From Mesorhizobium sp. J18 (GTDB lineage: Bacteria > Pseudomonadota > Alphaproteobacteria > Rhizobiales > Rhizobiaceae): a DNA stretch of 33,319 nucleotides. The position numbers and the translations under genes are program-made. Location of the stretch: contig NZ_VLJP01000045.1 of NCBI RefSeq assembly GCF_007829525.1, positions 118,043-151,361 of the forward strand. The letters are read 5' to 3'. The stretch's first letter is position 1; every line of letters starts with the position of its first letter. The notes under the pieces are model-generated. The model did not search any database. It was not told the origin of the DNA and was given only the letters and a program-made list of their open reading frames with translations. Positions 8,496 to 16,628 of this stretch are shown one piece after another.

Positions 8496-9433
8496 GCGTG
8501 GTTATAGAGACGAAAGGCCTCGTCAAGCGCTACCGCGGGCATGTCGCGGTGAACGGGGTCGATCTCACGATCGAGAGGGGCGAGGTATTCGGCCTTCTCG
8601 GCCCGAACGGATCCGGCAAGACGACCACCATCCTGCTTTTGCTGGGCCTGACAGAGCCCAGCGGGGGCACGGTGAGCGTTCTCGGGCTGAACCCGTTGCG
8701 CGACCCGCTTTCCGTCAAGCAGCGCGTCGCCTTCCTGCCCGATCAGGTCGGTTTCTATGACCAGCTTACGGCACGTGAGAATCTGGTCTACACTGCGCGG
8801 CTTGCCGGCATCGAATCCGGCATGGCCCATCGCCGCATCGATGAATCCCTGGCCAGGGTGCGGCTGGAAGCGGTCGCGGACCGCCGCGTCGGCACGTTCT
8901 CGCGCGGCATGCGCCAGCGGCTCGGCATTGCCGAGATCATCCTGAAGCAGCCGGAAATCGCCATTCTCGACGAGCCCACTTCAGGCCTCGATCCGCAATC
9001 CACTCACGAGCTCCTGACGCTCATCGGCGATCTCGCGCGCGGCGGGATGACGATCGTCCTGTCTTCTCATCTGCTCGATATGGTGCAGTCGATCTGCAAT
9101 CGCGTCGCCTTGTTCAACCGCGGAAAGATCGGGCTTTGTGGGCCGGTCGAGACGCTCATGGGCGACGTGATGGGCGGCACGCATACGGTCGAGGTCGATG
9201 CCGCCGGAATTGATCTGAAGGAGATACTTGCCGGCAAGCCGCATGTGATGCGGGTGCGCCAGGACCGGCAGAACAACTGGCGGGTCGACACCGATGCCGA
9301 TGTGAGGCCCGAAATCGCGCGTCACATCATAGCTGCGGGCGGGGAGCTGCGCAGAATGTCGATCCGCCAGACCAGCCTCGACGATGTCTATGTCCGGTAT
9401 TTCGAGGAGGCGGCAAATGTTCAGGCAGCGTGA
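8492..9433 (+). CDS. ABC transporter ATP-binding protein (ABC-2 type)
   Basis: The 313-residue ATPase has Walker A GPNGSGKTT at residues 37-45, signature FSRGMRQRLGIAE, Walker B IAILDEPTSGLD and the switch His in VLSSHLLD. A C-terminal extension of about 90 residues follows and ends in the phrase SLDDVYVRYFEEA, typical of ABC-2 exporters or Nos/Nat-like systems. The start is fixed by the 4-base ATGA overlap with the NEW3 gene. It energises the permease encoded next, with which it overlaps by 17 bases. The direction is probably export or membrane remodelling rather than nutrient import, since no binding protein of importer type is present. The substrate is not known. Confidence 0.95.
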   Translation: MSVVIETKGLVKRYRGHVAVNGVDLTIERGEVFGLLGPNGSGKTTTILLLLGLTEPSGGTVSVLGLNPLRDPLSVKQRVAFLPDQVGFYDQLTARENLVYTARLAGIESGMAHRRIDESLARVRLEAVADRRVGTFSRGMRQRLGIAEIILKQPEIAILDEPTSGLDPQSTHELLTLIGDLARGGMTIVLSSHLLDMVQSICNRVALFNRGKIGLCGPVETLMGDVMGGTHTVEVDAAGIDLKEILAGKPHVMRVRQDRQNNWRVDTDADVRPEIARHIIAAGGELRRMSIRQTSLDDVYVRYFEEAANVQAA

Positions 9434-10376
9434 AGGGTCCCCATTCCGGGGCCTGGCAGTGGTGGCGCTCAAGGAGGCCGCCGATCACATGACGAGCATG
9501 CGCGTCCATCTCGTCATGCTGCTGATCCTCCTGACGGCGCTTGGCTCCGTTTACGCGGCCATAGGGCAGATCAAGGAGACGGTTGGCGAGGACGCATTCC
9601 TGTTCCTGCGGCTGTTTACGACGGCAAGGGAGCCTCTTCCGTCCTTTGTGGCGTTTCTCGGCTTTCTTCTTCCGCTGGTAGCCATCGCCCTCGGATTCGA
9701 TTCGATCAACGGCGAGTATAACAGGCGGACCTTACCGCGTGTCCTGTCACAGCCGATCTATCGCGATGCCCTGCTGACGGGAAAATTCGTCGGCGGGCTG
9801 ATCATCATCGGCATGTGCCTGCTCGTCCTGTGGCTGCTCATGACAGGTCTGGGCATATTACTGCTCGGCCTTCCCCCGAGCGGGGAGGAGGTGTTGCGCG
9901 GGATCGCCTATCTGTTTGCCGCATTCGCCTATGCCGGCGTGTGGCTCGCAGTGGCACTGCTGTTCTCGACATTGTTCAGGACACCGGCCACATCCGCACT
10001 TGCCACTTTGACGGTATGGCTCCTGATGACGGTCTTCTGGTCGATGCTTGCGCCGCTTCTCGCCGGTGTCCTGGCGCCGATCGATCCGCTCGATCCGATG
10101 ACCGCAGTGCATCAGGTGGAAGTGCAGCAGGCGATCGCTCGCATCTCCCCGAACGTCCTCTATGGCGAGATGACCTTGGGGCTTCTCCATCCGGAAACGC
10201 GGACCTTCGGGCTGCTTTTCCCAAGCCAGGTGAGCCAGGCCTTGATGGGCGCGCCGCTGCCGGTCTCCCAAAGCCTTATGCTGATCTGGCCGCAACTGTC
10301 GTCGATGATCGCAGCCTTCCTGGTCCTGTTCACGATCGCCTATGTGTCGTTCCAGAGGCAGGAGATACGGCCGTAG
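9417..10376 (+). CDS. ABC-2 type permease
   Basis: The 319-residue protein has a first hydrophobic helix at about 28-52, a large periplasmic segment, and five more helices (ending near 315), the layout of ABC-2 permeases with a subunit such as NosY. I chose the ATG at 9417 (MFRQREGSPFRG) because GGAGG lies just upstream; an in-frame ATG at 9384 lies inside the ATPase gene without a Shine-Dalgarno. The motif RRTLPRVLSQPIYRD between the second and third helices matches the family's conserved cytosolic coupling region. It is the last gene of the NEW3 - ATPase - permease operon and is followed by a strong hairpin at 10404-10430. Confidence 0.92.
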   Translation: MFRQREGSPFRGLAVVALKEAADHMTSMRVHLVMLLILLTALGSVYAAIGQIKETVGEDAFLFLRLFTTAREPLPSFVAFLGFLLPLVAIALGFDSINGEYNRRTLPRVLSQPIYRDALLTGKFVGGLIIIGMCLLVLWLLMTGLGILLLGLPPSGEEVLRGIAYLFAAFAYAGVWLAVALLFSTLFRTPATSALATLTVWLLMTVFWSMLAPLLAGVLAPIDPLDPMTAVHQVEVQQAIARISPNVLYGEMTLGLLHPETRTFGLLFPSQVSQALMGAPLPVSQSLMLIWPQLSSMIAAFLVLFTIAYVSFQRQEIRP

Positions 10377-10403
10377 GGGTATCACACCTTGGGGCAATGA
10401 CAG

Positions 10404-10430
10404 GTCGGCCCGGCTTTTGGCCGGGCCGAC
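10404..10430 (+). terminator. Hairpin after the NEW3-ABC operon
   Basis: An 11-bp perfect stem (GTCGGCCCGGC at 10404-10414 with GCCGGGCCGAC at 10420-10430) closes a 5-base T-rich loop, 27 bases after the permease stop. No clear T-tract follows, so it may end or protect the transcript less sharply than the rpsA terminator. Confidence 0.6.
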
Positions 10431-10464
10431 TCGCGTTAATCGGATTCTCCGAATGAATTAGAGT

Positions 10465-10492
10465 TTGAGCGTCCGGTAATAAGCTGTATAGG
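10465..10492 (+). promoter_or_regulatory. Promoter of the dehydratase operon
   Basis: TTGAGC (10465-10470) and TATAGG (10487-10492) are separated by 16 bases. The LacI-type operator begins 4 bases downstream of the -10 box, so a bound repressor would cover the transcription start. Confidence 0.55.
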
Positions 10493-10496
10493 TCGA

Positions 10497-10510
10497 TGGC
10501 AGCGCTGCCA
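10497..10510. promoter_or_regulatory. LacI-family operator O3 (dehydratase operon)
   Basis: TGGCAGCGCTGCCA is a perfect 14-bp palindrome with the central CG typical of LacI-family sites. The same core is found twice beside the lacI gene (19317-19332 and 19374-19385), almost 9 kb away. The gene at 10549 is therefore predicted to belong to that regulator's regulon. Confidence 0.82.
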
Positions 10511-10548
10511 AATCTCTTTCGCCTGCCTGCAGGCCATTCGGAGTTGCC

Positions 10549-12366
10549 ATGACCCGCGATACAAAATTCACCAATCTTCGTTCCCGCGCATGGTTCGATA
10601 ATCCGTCCAATCCCGACATGACGGCACTCTATCTGGAGCGCTATCTGAACTATGGCTTGACCCAGGAGGAATTGCAGTCCGGCAAGCCGATCATAGGCAT
10701 CGCCCAGACAGGATCCGATCTGTCGCCCTGCAATCGTCACCATCTCGAACTTGCCAAACGTGTTCGCGATGGCATCCGCGAGGCAGGTGGCATCGTCATC
10801 GAATTTCCGGTGCATCCGATTCAGGAAACGGGCAAGCGTCCAACCGCTTCGCTTGACCGCAACCTCGCCTATCTCGGACTGGTCGAGGTTCTTTACGGCT
10901 ATCCGCTCGACGGCGTCGTGCTGACCATCGGCTGCGACAAGACCACGCCCGCCTGTCTCATGGCCGCGGCGACGGTCAATATTCCCGCGATCGCCCTGTC
11001 CGTGGGACCCATGCTCAATGGCTGGTTCCGTGGCGAGCGCACCGGCTCCGGAACGATCGTCTGGAAGGCGCGCGAACTGATGGCGGCAGGCGAGATCGAC
11101 TATCCGGGCTTCGTCAAGCTGGTCGCCTCCTCCGCGCCGTCCACGGGCTATTGCAATACGATGGGCACGGCCACCACGATGAACTCCCTGGCCGAAGCCC
11201 TGGGCATGCAATTGCCGGGTTCGGCGGCCATACCCGCGCCATATCGTGACCGCCAGGAAATGGCCTATCTCACCGGAAAGCGCATCGTCGACATGGTGTT
11301 CGAGGACCTGAAACCGTCGGATATCCTGACCCGCGATGCCTTCATAAACGCCATCAGGGTCAATTCGGCGATCGGCGGCTCCACCAACGCGCCGATCCAT
11401 TTGAACGCGCTTGCCCGGCATGTCGGTGTCGAGCTTACGATCGACGACTGGCAGACCTACGGGGAAGACATACCGCTTCTGGTCAATCTTCAGCCGGCTG
11501 GCGAATATCTCGGAGAAGACTACTATCGGGCCGGCGGCGTTCCCGCCGTGGTCAATCAGCTCATGCGCCAGGGCCTCATCGCCGAAGATGCGCTGACGGT
11601 CAACGGACGCTCGATCGGCGACAATTGCCGGGGTGCCGAAATTGTCGACGAAAAGGTTATTCGCCCGATCGACCAGCCGTTGAAGACCCATGCCGGCTTC
11701 CGGGTCCTGCGCGGCAACCTGTTCGACAGCGCGATCATGAAGCTGTCGGTGATCTCGCCGGAATTCCGCGAGCGCTATCTGTCGAATCCGGATGACCCGA
11801 TGGCCTTCGAGGGGCGGGCGATCGTGTTCGACGGGCCGGAGGACTATCACGCCCGTATCGATGACCCGTCGCTGGAGATGGACGAAACCTCGATCCTTTT
11901 CATGCGCGGCGCCGGGCCGATCGGCTATCCCGGTGCAGCCGAGGTCGTGAACATGCGTGCGCCCGACTATCTCATCAAGCGCGGCATCACATCGCTTCCC
12001 TGCATCGGCGACGGGCGGCAATCGGGAACTTCCGGATCGCCGTCCATCCTCAACGCCTCCCCGGAAGCAGCGGCGGGCGGAGGGCTGGCGCTGCTGAAGA
12101 CCGGAGACAGGGTTCGCATAGATCTCGGACGCGGCTCGGCCGACATACTGATCCCGGACGAGGAGCTGGAAGCCCGCCGGGCGGCGCTGGCGGAGGCGGG
12201 CGGCTATCATTACCCCGCCCATCAGACCCCATGGCAGGAGATCCAGCGCGGTATCGTCTCGCAGCTCGAGACCGGCATGGTGCTTGAGCCTGCTGTCGCC
12301 TATCGCCGGCTCGCTCAGGGCGGCGTGGACGGCAAGAGCGCGAAGGTGCCGCGCGACAATCACTGA
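10549..12366 (+). CDS. IlvD/Edd-family sugar-acid dehydratase (D-xylonate dehydratase-like)
   Basis: The 605-residue protein matches aldonic-acid dehydratases of the Caulobacter XylD type. Shared phrases include [39 protein letters not shown] and [20 protein letters not shown]. These enzymes remove water from aldonates to give 2-keto-3-deoxy acids with an Fe-S cluster and Mg. Three cluster-ligand cysteines are visible: Cys61 (SPCNR), Cys129 (GCDKTTPA) and Cys202 (GYCNTMG). The alkylated-Lys region (CDK) and [20 protein letters not shown] near the C-terminus are intact. The start has a Shine-Dalgarno (ggag). It follows an operator and precedes three dehydrogenase genes. Xylonate, arabinonate or another C5/C6 acid is possible; amino-acid biosynthesis (IlvD proper) is unlikely. 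Confidence 0.9.
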   Translation: MTRDTKFTNLRSRAWFDNPSNPDMTALYLERYLNYGLTQEELQSGKPIIGIAQTGSDLSPCNRHHLELAKRVRDGIREAGGIVIEFPVHPIQETGKRPTASLDRNLAYLGLVEVLYGYPLDGVVLTIGCDKTTPACLMAAATVNIPAIALSVGPMLNGWFRGERTGSGTIVWKARELMAAGEIDYPGFVKLVASSAPSTGYCNTMGTATTMNSLAEALGMQLPGSAAIPAPYRDRQEMAYLTGKRIVDMVFEDLKPSDILTRDAFINAIRVNSAIGGSTNAPIHLNALARHVGVELTIDDWQTYGEDIPLLVNLQPAGEYLGEDYYRAGGVPAVVNQLMRQGLIAEDALTVNGRSIGDNCRGAEIVDEKVIRPIDQPLKTHAGFRVLRGNLFDSAIMKLSVISPEFRERYLSNPDDPMAFEGRAIVFDGPEDYHARIDDPSLEMDETSILFMRGAGPIGYPGAAEVVNMRAPDYLIKRGITSLPCIGDGRQSGTSGSPSILNASPEAAAGGGLALLKTGDRVRIDLGRGSADILIPDEELEARRAALAEAGGYHYPAHQTPWQEIQRGIVSQLETGMVLEPAVAYRRLAQGGVDGKSAKVPRDNH

Positions 12367-12461
12367 TGCAAGTGGTCTTGCCGTACAAGCGGCCGTCCGG
12401 AGCCTGATAACCATGATCGCAATCGGTGGAGCCTTCGGGGCCGCCTGACTGGAGGATGTTG

Positions 12462-13433
12462 ATGAGGATATTGATACTCGGTGCTGCCGGCATGATCGGT
12501 CGCAAGCTGACAGATGCGCTGCTGGCGGAAGGCACCCTTTCCGGCCGCCGGATCGAGGCGATTGATGCCTTCGATGTGGTGGAGCCGGCATTCGCCGACG
12601 GGCGGGTTGCGGCAAGCGGGGGAGACATTTCAGATGCCGCGACGATCGACCGGCTCGTGGCGAAGCGCCCAGACATGATTTTCCACCTGGCTGCGATCGT
12701 TTCTGGCGAGGCAGAGGCGGATTTCGACAAGGGCTACTGCGTCAATCTCGACGGCACCCATCACCTTCTGGAGGCGATACGAAAGCAGGGCGATGATTAC
12801 CACCCGCGTCTGGTCTTCACCTCCTCCATCGCCGTCTTCGGGGCGCCATTCGAAGAACCAATCACGGACACTTTTCTGCAAGCGCCTCTGACGAGCTACG
12901 GCGCGCAAAAGGCAATCGGGGAACTCCTCCTCGCCGACTATACGCGAAAGGGTTTTCTCGACGGCATCGGCATTCGCCTGCCGACCATCGTCGTGCGTCC
13001 CGGCAAGCCGAACAAGGCCGCCTCCGGCTTCTTTTCCGGCATTATCCGGGAACCCCTGAACGGCCAGGAGGCGATTCTTCCCGTAAGCGAAGATGTGCGC
13101 CATTGGGTGGCAAGCCCGGCGGCGGCCGTCGGTTTCCTTCTGCATGCCGCGACGATGAACACCGCCAAGCTCGGTCCTCGCCGTTCGCTCACCATGCCCG
13201 GCCTGTCGGTCACGGTCGGCGAAATGATCGAGGCCCTTCGCGACGTGGCCGGCGAGGAGGTTGCCCGTCTCATCCGTCGCGAACGCGATCCTGTCATCGA
13301 GACGATCGTCGCGGGATGGCCGCGGAACTTCTCCGCCGACCGGGCTCTGGAGGCCGGCTTCAGGGCGGATCCCGACTTCCACTCGATCATCCGCGCCCAT
13401 ATCGCCGACGAGGAGAAAAGGAGACAATCATGA
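12462..13433 (+). CDS. denD: NAD-dependent epimerase/dehydratase family, D-erythronate dehydrogenase-like
   Basis: The 323-residue extended SDR has GAAGMIG at residues 7-13, a catalytic Ser in VFTSSIAVFG and an intact Tyr-x3-Lys in SYGAQKAIGELL. The phrase IVSGEAEADFDKGYCVNLDGTHHLL is characteristic of the DenD family, which oxidises D-erythronate at C2. ATG 12462 is preferred because GGAGG (12451-12455) is 6 bases upstream; ATG 12456 abuts the Shine-Dalgarno. It lies 95 bases after the dehydratase, and its stop overlaps the next start (ATGA). The usual partners of DenD in C4-acid catabolism (kinase, isomerase, aldolase/decarboxylase) are not in this window. The substrate may therefore be a different sugar acid; the symbol marks the family. 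Confidence 0.78.
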   Translation: MRILILGAAGMIGRKLTDALLAEGTLSGRRIEAIDAFDVVEPAFADGRVAASGGDISDAATIDRLVAKRPDMIFHLAAIVSGEAEADFDKGYCVNLDGTHHLLEAIRKQGDDYHPRLVFTSSIAVFGAPFEEPITDTFLQAPLTSYGAQKAIGELLLADYTRKGFLDGIGIRLPTIVVRPGKPNKAASGFFSGIIREPLNGQEAILPVSEDVRHWVASPAAAVGFLLHAATMNTAKLGPRRSLTMPGLSVTVGEMIEALRDVAGEEVARLIRRERDPVIETIVAGWPRNFSADRALEAGFRADPDFHSIIRAHIADEEKRRQS

Positions 13434-14335
13434 CCGCCCGTCCCCGCGTGGGCTTCATCGGCGTCGGGCTGATGGGGCACGGCATGGCAAAGAATATGGT
13501 GGAAGCGGGCTATCCGCTGACGGTTCTCGCCCACAGGAACCGCGAGCCCGTCGAGGACCTTAAGTCGCGGGGGGCCACAGAGGTAGACGATGTCGCGGCC
13601 CTCGCCGCCGCTTCCGACGCGATATTCCTGTGTCTGCCCGGCAGTCCCCAGGTCGAGGCTGTCGTCGGCGACATCCTTGCGGGCGAGTGCTCCGGCAAGA
13701 CCATCGTTGACTGCTCTACGAGCAATCCGGTCTCCACCCGCGCGCTGGCCGCCGCATGCCGCAAAGCGGGAGTCACATTCATCGACGCGCCCTTGTCGAG
13801 AACGCCCAAGGAAGCCTGGGAAGGCACGCTTGACACGATGGTCGGCGCGACCGAGGACGACCTGGAACGCCTGCGCCCCTTGTTCGAATGCTGGGCGGGC
13901 AAGATTGTCCGTGTTGGCGATACAGGGGCCGGCCACACCATGAAGCTTCTCAACAATTTCGTCTCGCTGGGCTATGCGGCGATCTACGCGGAGGCACTGG
14001 CGATTGGCGCCCGCAACGGCATCAGTGCCGACACATTCCACGGCGTCATCCAGGGCGGCCGAATGGATTGCGGATTCTACCAGACCTTCATGAAATACGT
14101 GATCGAGCGGGATCGCGATGCTCACAAGTTCACGCTGCGCAACGCGCACAAGGACATGCGGTATCTCGTCTCGCTCGCCAATGAGAGCGGGATAGCCTCA
14201 CATGTCTCGTCAAGCGTCAAGAACGGGTTCGCGACCGCGGAGGCGATCGGGCGCGGAGACGACTTCGTGCCTTTCCTCTCCGATATCGTGGCGGAGTTGA
14301 ACGGAATTTCAAAAGCCGGCGAAACACCGTCCTGA
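13430..14335 (+). CDS. NAD(P)-dependent 3-hydroxyacid dehydrogenase family (L-threonate dehydrogenase/HIBADH-like)
   Basis: The 301-residue protein begins with the coenzyme motif GVGLMG (residues 11-16) after FI. The catalytic Lys lies in GHTMKLLNNFVSLG and is at the usual place for beta-hydroxyacid dehydrogenases (HIBADH, LtnD, tartronate semialdehyde reductase). The substrate loop, commonly DAPVSGG, reads DAPLSRTPKEAWEGTL, so the double glycine is replaced by Arg-Thr-Pro. This also occurs in some subgroups, such as sulfolactaldehyde reductases, and implies a different acid. The start is set by the ATGA overlap with the denD-like gene. Together with DenD and the dehydratase it fits oxidation or reduction of a hydroxy acid; the exact step is unknown. 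Confidence 0.85.
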   Translation: MTARPRVGFIGVGLMGHGMAKNMVEAGYPLTVLAHRNREPVEDLKSRGATEVDDVAALAAASDAIFLCLPGSPQVEAVVGDILAGECSGKTIVDCSTSNPVSTRALAAACRKAGVTFIDAPLSRTPKEAWEGTLDTMVGATEDDLERLRPLFECWAGKIVRVGDTGAGHTMKLLNNFVSLGYAAIYAEALAIGARNGISADTFHGVIQGGRMDCGFYQTFMKYVIERDRDAHKFTLRNAHKDMRYLVSLANESGIASHVSSSVKNGFATAEAIGRGDDFVPFLSDIVAELNGISKAGETPS

Positions 14336-14368
14336 TCAGCAGGCAGGTCAATTGAGAGAGGCAGAAGC

Positions 14369-15115
14369 ATGAACCGGATCGATCTCGAAGGGCGCGTTGC
14401 GGTCGTGACAGGCGGGGCCCGCGGCATAGGACTTGCTACCGTCGAGCGGATGCTGGCAAGCGGCGCGTCGGCAATCATATGGGACATGGACGGGACGGCG
14501 ATAGATGAAGCAGTCGCCAGGCTCGGCCCCAAAGCCAGTGGCCGTGTGGTCGAACTCACCGACGAAAGAGCGGTGAACGAAGCGGCCAGGCAGGCTTTCG
14601 GCGAAGCCGGCAAAGTGGACATCCTGGTGAACAATGCCGGAATTACGGGCGGCAACGGAAAAACCTGGGAGCTGAGCCCGGAAATCTGGCGCAAGACGGT
14701 GGAGGTCAACCTGATCGCACCCTTCCTGACCTGTCGCGCAATGGTGCCGATGATGATGGAGAAGGGCTATGGGCGGATCATCAATATCGCCTCGATCGCG
14801 GGCAAGGAAGGCAACCCGAACGCTTCCCACTATTCGGCCTCAAAAGCCGGCCTGATCGGCCTCACCAAATCGCTGGGCAAGGAACTTGCCGGTTCCGGCA
14901 TCCTCGTCAATTGCGTCACACCTGCCGCTGCGCGCACCGCCATCTTCGACCAGATGAGCCAGGAGCATATCGACTACATGCTCTCCAAGATACCGCTCGG
15001 CCGGTTCGTCGAACCAGCCGAAATCGCTGCCATGATCGCCTGGCTGGCCTCGGAGGATTGTTCCTTTTCGACGGGAGCCGTTTTCGACATTTCCGGCGGG
15101 CGGGCAGTCTACTGA
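14369..15115 (+). CDS. SDR-family oxidoreductase (probable sugar or 2-keto-3-deoxy acid dehydrogenase)
   Basis: The 248-residue classical SDR has TGGARGIG at residues 14-21, NNAGITGG, a catalytic Ser in INIASIAG and an intact YSASK motif. The C-terminus GAVFDISGGRAVY differs from fatty-acid FabG enzymes. The loop NCVTPAAARTAIFDQMSQEHIDYMLSKIP is reminiscent of enzymes acting on 2-keto-3-deoxy-L-rhamnonate or -fuconate, the products of aldonate dehydratases. That would fit a place downstream of the IlvD-type enzyme, but this is inference. A Shine-Dalgarno (gagagagg) precedes the ATG. It is the last gene of the dehydratase operon and converges with tctA, 13 bases apart. Confidence 0.87.
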   Translation: MNRIDLEGRVAVVTGGARGIGLATVERMLASGASAIIWDMDGTAIDEAVARLGPKASGRVVELTDERAVNEAARQAFGEAGKVDILVNNAGITGGNGKTWELSPEIWRKTVEVNLIAPFLTCRAMVPMMMEKGYGRIINIASIAGKEGNPNASHYSASKAGLIGLTKSLGKELAGSGILVNCVTPAAARTAIFDQMSQEHIDYMLSKIPLGRFVEPAEIAAMIAWLASEDCSFSTGAVFDISGGRAVY

Positions 15116-15132
15116 TGCCCTGAGCGCATCAG
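15112..15132. terminator. Compact hairpin over the convergent stops
   Basis: CTGATGC (15112-15118) pairs with GCATCAG (15126-15132) around a 7-base loop. The stem includes the stop codons of both the plus-strand SDR and the minus-strand TctA gene. No T-tract is present. It is the only structure in the 13-base gap that could separate the two convergent transcripts. Confidence 0.4.
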
Positions 15133-16613
15133 GTGGCAGCACGACGCCGCCATGCGCCCGCCAGAAGCAATATCCACAAGAGGATAAGGAAGATACCGAG
15201 AGCGGCGGCGATCGGCCGATCGAAGAAAGCGATGATCGATCCGTCGGTCTTGATCATGGTGGTGACGAAGTTCCGCTCGAGAATCGGGCCGATCACTATG
15301 CCGAGAATGCATGGCGCGATCGGAATGTCATTTTCTTCCATGAAGAAGCCGAGCACACCGAATACCAGCATCACGATGATCCCATAGGCCGTATTGTTGG
15401 AGGCAAATGCGCCGACAATGCAGAAGGCGAGAATGATGGGCATCAATACCGCGCGCGGGGCCTGAAGCAGACGCTTCGCCAGCTTGATCGCCATCCAGCC
15501 GAGCGGAACCATGAGCAGATTTGCAATTATGAACATGATGAAAACCGCATAGATGGTCTGCGGGTTGAACAGGAACAGGGTCGGGCCCGGATTCAGCCCC
15601 TTGACATAAAGCACTCCGATGACGATCGCGGTGATGGTGTCGCCGGGAATGCCGAACACCAGGGCAGGAACCCAGGCACTCGACAGGGAAGAATTGTTGG
15701 CCGACGTGCTTTCCACGATTCCTTCGAGATGGCCGGTGCCGAACTTCTCCGGAGTCCTGGACAGCTTCCGGCTGACTGCATAGCTCACATAGGCCGCCAC
15801 ATCGGCGCCGGCGCCAGGCAGAATACCGATCAAGGTACCCAGTACATTACCGCGAACCTGCTGGCGCCAATAGGTGACGACCATGCCGCCCCAATTGCGG
15901 AAGATGTTGCCCACCTGGCTCTGGACGCTGTCCCATGGCGGAGCGCCTGCGGCGATCGTCCGGAACACTTCCGAAACGGCAAACAGACCGATCATGGCCG
16001 GAATGAAATCAATGCCGGAAAGCATCTCGGTCGAACCGAAGGTGAAGCGGGGGACGCCGGCAGGGTTGTTGAGGCCAATGGTGGCCACGAACAGTCCGAT
16101 GAGGAGGCTCACCGCCCCCTTCAGCGGTGATGAAGCGCCGATGAAGGCCGCGCAGGTTAGCCCGAGCAGCGCCATCCAGAAATATTCAGGCGAGGAGAAT
16201 TTGAGGGCGATCTCGGCGAGCGCGGGAGCGGCGAAGATCAGGACTGCAGTCCCAAAAAGACCGCCGATCGCAGAGAACAGAACACATGCCCCCAACACTG
16301 TTTCCGCCTGACCCTTGCGCGTCATGGCATAGGCTTCGTCGGTATAGGCCGCAGAGGCAGGCGTTCCCGGCATGCGTAGCAGGGCGCTCGGAATGTCGCC
16401 GGCGAAGATCGCCATCGCCGCACAGGTGACCATGGCACCGACAGCGGGAATCGGATCCATGAAGAAGGTCAGCGGCACCAGAAGCGCCGTGGCCATGGTG
16501 GCCGTAAGCCCGGGAACAGCCCCAACCAGCAGCCCGAACAGCGCAGCTGAGACGAGCGTGAGAAAGACCTGCCAGTTGGCGACGAGTTCGAAGGCGGCGA
16601 GGATAGGGTTCAT
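15129..16613 (-). CDS. Tripartite tricarboxylate transporter, large permease (TctA family)
   Basis: The 494-residue, very hydrophobic protein has about 11-12 membrane helices and the usual TctA length. Family motifs include GAVPGLTATMATALLVPLTF near residue 32-51, GTPASAAYTDEAYAMTRKG near 83-101 and the second conserved stretch GILPGAGADVAAYVSYAVSR near 264-283. The GxPG-type loops form the substrate pathway. It transports a carboxylate with the cation gradient and needs the binding protein TctC and the small subunit TctB, both encoded just upstream. The start (ATG 16613) lies 15 bases after the TctB stop. It is last in the unit lacI - TctC - TctB - TctA, so it probably falls under that regulator. 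Confidence 0.95.
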   Translation of the reverse strand: MNPILAAFELVANWQVFLTLVSAALFGLLVGAVPGLTATMATALLVPLTFFMDPIPAVGAMVTCAAMAIFAGDIPSALLRMPGTPASAAYTDEAYAMTRKGQAETVLGACVLFSAIGGLFGTAVLIFAAPALAEIALKFSSPEYFWMALLGLTCAAFIGASSPLKGAVSLLIGLFVATIGLNNPAGVPRFTFGSTEMLSGIDFIPAMIGLFAVSEVFRTIAAGAPPWDSVQSQVGNIFRNWGGMVVTYWRQQVRGNVLGTLIGILPGAGADVAAYVSYAVSRKLSRTPEKFGTGHLEGIVESTSANNSSLSSAWVPALVFGIPGDTITAIVIGVLYVKGLNPGPTLFLFNPQTIYAVFIMFIIANLLMVPLGWMAIKLAKRLLQAPRAVLMPIILAFCIVGAFASNNTAYGIIVMLVFGVLGFFMEENDIPIAPCILGIVIGPILERNFVTTMIKTDGSIIAFFDRPIAAALGIFLILLWILLLAGAWRRRAAT

Positions 16614-16628
16614 GATTTTTTCTCAGCT

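Noticed and set aside
9384-9416. Earlier start for the ABC-2 permease
   Set aside because: No ribosome site, and it would increase the overlap with the ATPase; the ATG at 9417 has GGAGG at correct spacing.
10330-12615. 761-codon frame antisense to the dehydratase gene
   Set aside because: The sense frame encodes an intact dehydratase with all three cluster cysteines. The antisense product is low-complexity Arg/Gly/His-rich and has no motif.
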